From an uncultured Erysipelotrichaceae bacterium (lineage in GTDB: Bacteria > Bacillota_I > Bacilli_A > Erysipelotrichales > Erysipelotrichaceae), in assembly GCA_934699415.1 (NCBI GenBank), contig CAKUWO010000017.1, forward strand, positions 1 to 26,642: 26,642 bases of DNA, given 5' to 3'. The position numbers and the translations under genes were made by a program. Below are positions 22,604-26,642 of this stretch, piece after piece (within the stretch, counting starts at the first letter, position 1; every line of letters begins with the position of its first letter). The notes below the pieces were generated by a model, which had not been told where the DNA came from, did no database searches, and was given only the letters and a program-made list of their open reading frames with translations.

Positions 22604-23771
22604 TCTCAAACTCCAAAGCCAAGCCTCCAAGACTTGTTTCTTTTAATTCAATTGGTATTTTTTTACCAGTATAATTCATAGACATTACAGCCATATCAAA
22701 ACTAACTAAAGAAGATTTTCCAACTTTAGATAATGAATTAGCTAATCGATAAGCATCAAAAGCTCTTAAAATTGCAGCACCATTTCTTTCAATGCAAGGA
22801 ATAATGACATAACCCTTAACAGGATCGCAAGTTAAACCTAAATGATGTTCAATAGCTATTTCAGCAGCTCTTTCGATTGTTAATAAGTCTTTATTATTAA
22901 GATAAGCAATCATTGCTGAAGCCATTGCACAAGCTGTGCCTACTTCAGCTTGGCATCCACCAATAGATCCAGCTATTGAAGCGTTTTCTTTGATTAAATT
23001 ACCAAATAAACCACCTATCGCTAAAGCATCGGCAATTTGTTCCTTATCTTTATTTAAGTCATTAATCATATAATAAACAAGAGATGCCACAATACCAGCA
23101 GAACCTAAAGTTGGAGCTGTTACCATTTTGCCACCAGCTGCATTTTCTTCACCAGCTGCATAAGCATAAGCAACTAAATAATCATTTTTATCTTCACTAT
23201 TTTCATATAAATTTTTAGCGCAACGGTAATAATTAAGTGGTTTGCACAATAAACCTTCGCTTGTAATACCACGTTTAACACAAGCAATCATTTCATCAAT
23301 TCTGATTAATAAATAATCTTTTAGATCAGGCTCATAGTTATAGATATAAGCTAATAAAGACTGTTTCTTTTCTTCTAATACTTGAATTATTTCTTTAAAA
23401 GAATTCTCTTTATAAATATCTATTTCATCACCACTATCAAATTCTTTAATTCTAATACTTCCTCCACCAAGAGATAAGATATGCCAAGTGGGATAGCTGA
23501 TATTATCTTTAATGCCAGTAATAAGCATTTCATTTTCTAATTTTTCACAATCAAAAATAAAGCTCGTTTTAGCTGGCTTTAAGGCTTCTTCAACAATTGA
23601 ATCCGAATGATGACCTTTACCAGTTAAAGCTAAAGAGCCTCTAAAAATAACTTCATAACAATCGGCATCGCCATATTGTTGACGATATAAATTAGCCGCT
23701 CTATAAGGAGCAATAGTGTGTGAACTAGATGGTCCAAAACCATAACGATATATATCTTTAATTGATTTCAT
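22590..23771 (-). CDS. sdaA: L-serine dehydratase, iron-sulfur dependent, single chain
   Basis: This 393-residue protein converts L-serine to pyruvate and ammonia. The N-terminal beta domain starts YRYGFGPSSSHTIAPYRAA and contains GSLALTGKGHHSD. The alpha domain carries TAPTLGSAGIVAS and the three Cys ligands of the oxygen-labile 4Fe-4S cluster, in GGCQAEVG, CDPV and PCIERNG; the last two are 11 residues apart, as in the L. pneumophila enzyme. It is shorter than E. coli SdaA (454) but has both domains in one chain. The enzyme type suits an anaerobe. Three bases separate it from holA. Confidence 0.94.
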   Translation of the reverse strand: MKSIKDIYRYGFGPSSSHTIAPYRAANLYRQQYGDADCYEVIFRGSLALTGKGHHSDSIVEEALKPAKTSFIFDCEKLENEMLITGIKDNISYPTWHILSLGGGSIRIKEFDSGDEIDIYKENSFKEIIQVLEEKKQSLLAYIYNYEPDLKDYLLIRIDEMIACVKRGITSEGLLCKPLNYYRCAKNLYENSEDKNDYLVAYAYAAGEENAAGGKMVTAPTLGSAGIVASLVYYMINDLNKDKEQIADALAIGGLFGNLIKENASIAGSIGGCQAEVGTACAMASAMIAYLNNKDLLTIERAAEIAIEHHLGLTCDPVKGYVIIPCIERNGAAILRAFDAYRLANSLSKVGKSSLVSFDMAVMSMNYTGKKIPIELKETSLGGLALEFENEKN

Positions 23772-23774
23772 AAT

Positions 23775-24719
23775 TTACCTTGCATTTTTAAGTATAAATA
23801 GTTCAATTCTTTCTTGTAGAGTAATACTAGAGTCTGATTTAGCTTTTAAATCGATTTCTGATAAATCATATAAAATCTTTAACAAGTCATTTGATGAGAA
23901 ATTATTAAGAATTCTCTCACTCATCTTAACGCGATATTCATTTACATCCATTTTTGAGGCTATTTCATGATAAGAAGAACTATATTTACGATGAATTGAT
24001 AAAGAGTAATAGAAACGAAATTGAGTGCCTAATAAGCTTAATAAGCCTAAATGATTATCATTAACGGAAGCATATTCTTTAAAGATAGTGATTGCTTTAA
24101 AGATGTTCTTTTCACCAATGGCTTCAACAAGTTGAAAAACAGTATAGTCAACTTCTTTTGGACATAGTATATCAATGACATTTTTATCAATCTTAGAAGG
24201 ATATAGCGCTAATTTATCAATGGTATTTAACAAATATGCACTATCTTGATGACATCGATTAGCTATTGTTTCAATTTGTTGACGATTTAATTTAAGACCT
24301 TTTTCATTAATACAACTTGCTGCAAAATTAATAAATTCATTAGCATTTTTTCTTTTACAATTAATTAATTTACTCTTTTTAGATAGAGCGTTATATATTG
24401 GTGATTTAGTTTTAAAATCTTTACCATCACCATAAATGATGATTATATTTTCACCTTTATATTCTTTAAAGAAAGAAATAATACGCTTCTCTTCATCCAT
24501 CGAAGGCCTATTATATAAAAAATAAGGACAACGTAAAAGAATATGGTTAATAGAAGAAAATAAAGACATTGAGGTCACGGTATTAATTAAATCATCAATC
24601 TTAAAGTTTTTATCTTCAGCATTTAAAGCAATGAATTCTTCGTCTTTGTGCTGCTTCTTTATTTCATTTACATAATATTCAATATAATATGTATCATCAC
24701 CATTTATTAAATAAATCAT
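23775..24719 (-). CDS. holA: DNA polymerase III delta subunit
   Basis: This 314-residue HolA/YqeN-type protein is part of the clamp loader that places the sliding clamp on DNA. It opens with IYLINGDDTYYIEYY, has the delta-family strand order (NHILLRCPYFLYN, NIIIIYGDGKDF), the lid-like helices NRCHQDSAYLLNTIDKLALY and the collar domain ending LKAKSDSSITLQERIELFIL. It sits directly after comEC, the same order as comEC-yqeN in B. subtilis, which supports the call despite low family conservation. Confidence 0.93.
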   Translation of the reverse strand: MIYLINGDDTYYIEYYVNEIKKQHKDEEFIALNAEDKNFKIDDLINTVTSMSLFSSINHILLRCPYFLYNRPSMDEEKRIISFFKEYKGENIIIIYGDGKDFKTKSPIYNALSKKSKLINCKRKNANEFINFAASCINEKGLKLNRQQIETIANRCHQDSAYLLNTIDKLALYPSKIDKNVIDILCPKEVDYTVFQLVEAIGEKNIFKAITIFKEYASVNDNHLGLLSLLGTQFRFYYSLSIHRKYSSSYHEIASKMDVNEYRVKMSERILNNFSSNDLLKILYDLSEIDLKAKSDSSITLQERIELFILKNAR

Positions 24720-24742
24720 CCCATAAATTATAACATCCCTTT

Positions 24743-26554
24743 TTATGGATTAAGAATAAAAGCTTTATTTGTCTTGATGAACATCTTGTGATTATAAAAA
24801 ATAAAACTTATATCACCTTCATTATTAGTAACTAAGATATTTATTTCACGCTCTTTGAGTCTTTTTAAAACTTCTTGATGAGGATGATTATATTTACCAT
24901 TAGTTGAAATAATTGCATATTGAGGATTAATCTCGTCTAAGAGATTAGTAGAAGTTGAAGTAAAAGAACCATGATGTGCTACTTTTAAGACATCAAAATG
25001 AATTGGACCATATAAATTAATAAAATCTTTTTCAACCTCTTTATTAATATCACCTGTAAATAAAAAGGCATAATCATTTATCTTTAAACCATAAATCAAA
25101 GAATTGGCGTTATCATTTTCGTATTCATTGCAATAGAAAGATTGTAAATAAAAAGAATTTATTTTAATGTCTTTTGGCTCTTTAATAATTTCATTTATTA
25201 TAAAATCTTTCTTTAAATTATCTTCATTACCATTATGGTCACTATCATTATGACTAATAATTAAATAATCGATAGTTTTAACACCTTTACCATATAAAAA
25301 ATTTTTAAGCTTGTGATAATTATATGCATCGCCAGTATCTAATAAGAAATTGATATGATTTGCATGGTCTTCAAAATATATTGCATCACCCTGTCCAATA
25401 TCGATAAAATTTAAACTGCATAGAGGTTTAAAGAAATTTAATAAAGATATAATGATAAATAATATAAATTGAAAAGACTTTTTATTAATATTGAATAGAT
25501 AGATAACTATGATAATGATAAAAATCGATAAAAGATTTATTTGGCCTCTTAAAATAAAGTTAGTTTTAGATATTAATTTAAATATGTTATCTAAGAACCC
25601 TAAATAATAAGGATCTAAAAAATCAAAGAATAAAGTAATTAAAGAAAATAAATATATAAGAACGGAAATAAATTTAAGATATTTAACAAAGAATAGTCTT
25701 ATAAAATCAATATAAGAGAATAAAAATGATTGAATAATCATATTCCATAATAAATAACTAAGATCGCTTCGATAGAAGCTTAAAAACATATATAAAAGAA
25801 TCAAAATAATATTTTTTCGATATAGATAATAAGGATTAATAAATATAATAGCTAAAAGAACAAAAGCAAAGCTTTCTTTACCTTTTAGTTCTAAATTAAG
25901 AGCGACAAGATTTAAAAATAGGATTAATAAAGTTGTATTAAATCCAAATAGAAGATATTGAAATAAAAGGGATAGAGAGGCCAATTTTAAATATTTCTTT
26001 TTAATTAAATATTTAAGCAGAATTAAATAACCAAAACAGAAATAAAAAGCATATTCATTTAATTCATCATAATCGTTTAATTGAAAAAGAAATCTTTTTA
26101 AATATGTTTTACTTTCTCTATCTTTTATCTTATTAAGTAATAAAGATGATAATTTATAAATATGAACTATTTTATAGTCATGAGTAATTTCACCCGAATT
26201 AAAGATATTATTCTTCTTTTGATTAATGTTTATTGGTTCATCATTTTCTTTAAATTTATAATAAATTAAATCATTTTCATCATATTGATGATTATTAATT
26301 TCATTACAATAAAAGAATAAGCAAACATTTGTTTGGTTATTTATTTTTCGAATCACTCCAACAGGAATAAGCAAAGGAAATGTAAATCTAATAGCTAAAA
26401 TAATTATTAATAATAAATAGATTAATAGATTGTATCTATGAGATATTAACAGATATAGGCATAATAAGATAATGATTAAAAAATTAGGTAATAAGAAGCT
26501 CAGAAGTAAAGCGATAGCTATTTTAAAGAGTGATATATTCTTTAATCTTTTCAT
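24743..26554 (-). CDS. comEC: ComEC/Rec2 DNA uptake channel
   Basis: This 603-residue protein is the inner-membrane channel through which transforming DNA enters as a single strand. About ten membrane helices of the competence domain run to about residue 370. The metallo-beta-lactamase-like domain that may degrade the other strand follows: NFIDIGQGDAIYFE, FLLDTGDAYN, the metal motif SHNDSDHNGN, FLFTGDI and VAHHGSF. It is shorter than B. subtilis ComEC (776), mainly in the N-terminal part, but the catalytic motifs are intact. It overlaps comEA by 32 bases. It implies that this lineage may be competent. Confidence 0.94.
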   Translation of the reverse strand: MKRLKNISLFKIAIALLLSFLLPNFLIIILLCLYLLISHRYNLLIYLLLIIILAIRFTFPLLIPVGVIRKINNQTNVCLFFYCNEINNHQYDENDLIYYKFKENDEPININQKKNNIFNSGEITHDYKIVHIYKLSSLLLNKIKDRESKTYLKRFLFQLNDYDELNEYAFYFCFGYLILLKYLIKKKYLKLASLSLLFQYLLFGFNTTLLILFLNLVALNLELKGKESFAFVLLAIIFINPYYLYRKNIILILLYMFLSFYRSDLSYLLWNMIIQSFLFSYIDFIRLFFVKYLKFISVLIYLFSLITLFFDFLDPYYLGFLDNIFKLISKTNFILRGQINLLSIFIIIIVIYLFNINKKSFQFILFIIISLLNFFKPLCSLNFIDIGQGDAIYFEDHANHINFLLDTGDAYNYHKLKNFLYGKGVKTIDYLIISHNDSDHNGNEDNLKKDFIINEIIKEPKDIKINSFYLQSFYCNEYENDNANSLIYGLKINDYAFLFTGDINKEVEKDFINLYGPIHFDVLKVAHHGSFTSTSTNLLDEINPQYAIISTNGKYNHPHQEVLKRLKEREINILVTNNEGDISFIFYNHKMFIKTNKAFILNP

Positions 26555-26642
26555 ATTTTGAAGGTCCTATGCCTTTAACTTCCATTAATTCTTCTAAACT
26601 CTTAAATCCCCCATTATGTATGCGATAATCAATAATTCTTTT
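26523..26642 (-). CDS. comEA: ComEA, C-terminal helix-hairpin-helix (partial)
   Basis: The frame is open from the window edge and codes for 39 residues ending at TAA 26523-26525. It reads IIDYRIHNGGFKSLEELM then EVKGIGPSKYEKIKEYI, the two helix-hairpin-helix units of ComEA, the surface DNA receptor that feeds ComEC. The comEA-comEC order is the usual one; comEB is absent. Confidence 0.9.
   Translation of the reverse strand, partial: KRIIDYRIHNGGFKSLEELMEVKGIGPSKYEKIKEYITL

Overview
The window is very AT-rich, tightly packed chromosomal DNA from a low-GC, Gram-positive-type bacterium. The chromosomal genes (recN-xerD; comEA-comEC-holA; smc-ftsY-ylxM; ackA; nrnA; HU; an iron-sulfur serine dehydratase) fit an anaerobic or fermentative member of the Bacillota, possibly an uncultured Erysipelotrichales- or RF39-like gut lineage. 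The species cannot be named from the sequence. TGA ends several conserved chromosomal genes (smc, sdaA), so the standard bacterial code is in use.

Layout. (1) 1-1527: the 3' end of recN, a Xer tyrosine recombinase, and a PadR regulator with a clear promoter and operator. (2) 1545-8322: a complete-looking integrated filamentous phage (inovirus), about 6.8 kb, with all genes on the minus strand. It is bounded by a 25-bp direct repeat (23/25 identical) that resembles a dif site. It carries a pMV158/RepB-like rolling-circle initiator with a candidate nick hairpin, a Zot/pI-like assembly ATPase, a 54-residue major coat candidate followed by a terminator, four further small membrane proteins, a 1053-residue pIII-like adhesin, a possible ssDNA-binding protein and a small HTH regulator. 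(3) 8365-13764: a restriction-modification island of visibly more balanced base composition. It encodes a single-polypeptide nuclease-methyltransferase of the BcgI type and two tandem pairs of half-size specificity (S) genes. Gene remnants lie at both ends, and copies of a short repeat in opposite orientation flank it. (4) 13830-26642: a dense minus-strand housekeeping block running comEA-comEC-holA-sdaA-U32, then smc-ftsY-ylxM-ackA-nrnA-HU.

How the parts fit. The host Xer recombinase is encoded about 0.5 kb from the dif-like site, and the phage, which has no integrase of its own, most likely enters and leaves through it. The predicted rolling-circle nick lies on the strand that is also the coding strand. 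A 19-20 bp hairpin beside zot pairs fully only on that same strand, through three G:T wobbles, so the minus strand is the predicted virion strand. When the phage is circular, the replication genes are followed by attP and then by the ssDNA-binding and virion genes, so one direction of transcription could serve the whole genome.

The R-M island seems built for changing specificity. The first S pair is separated by a run of seven G, where one added G would fuse the two halves into a normal two-TRD S protein. The second half also holds a 2 x 24-bp tandem repeat coding for the helical spacer. I consider the inovirus, with its origin and att structures, and the phase-variable split-S system to be the two main discoveries here.
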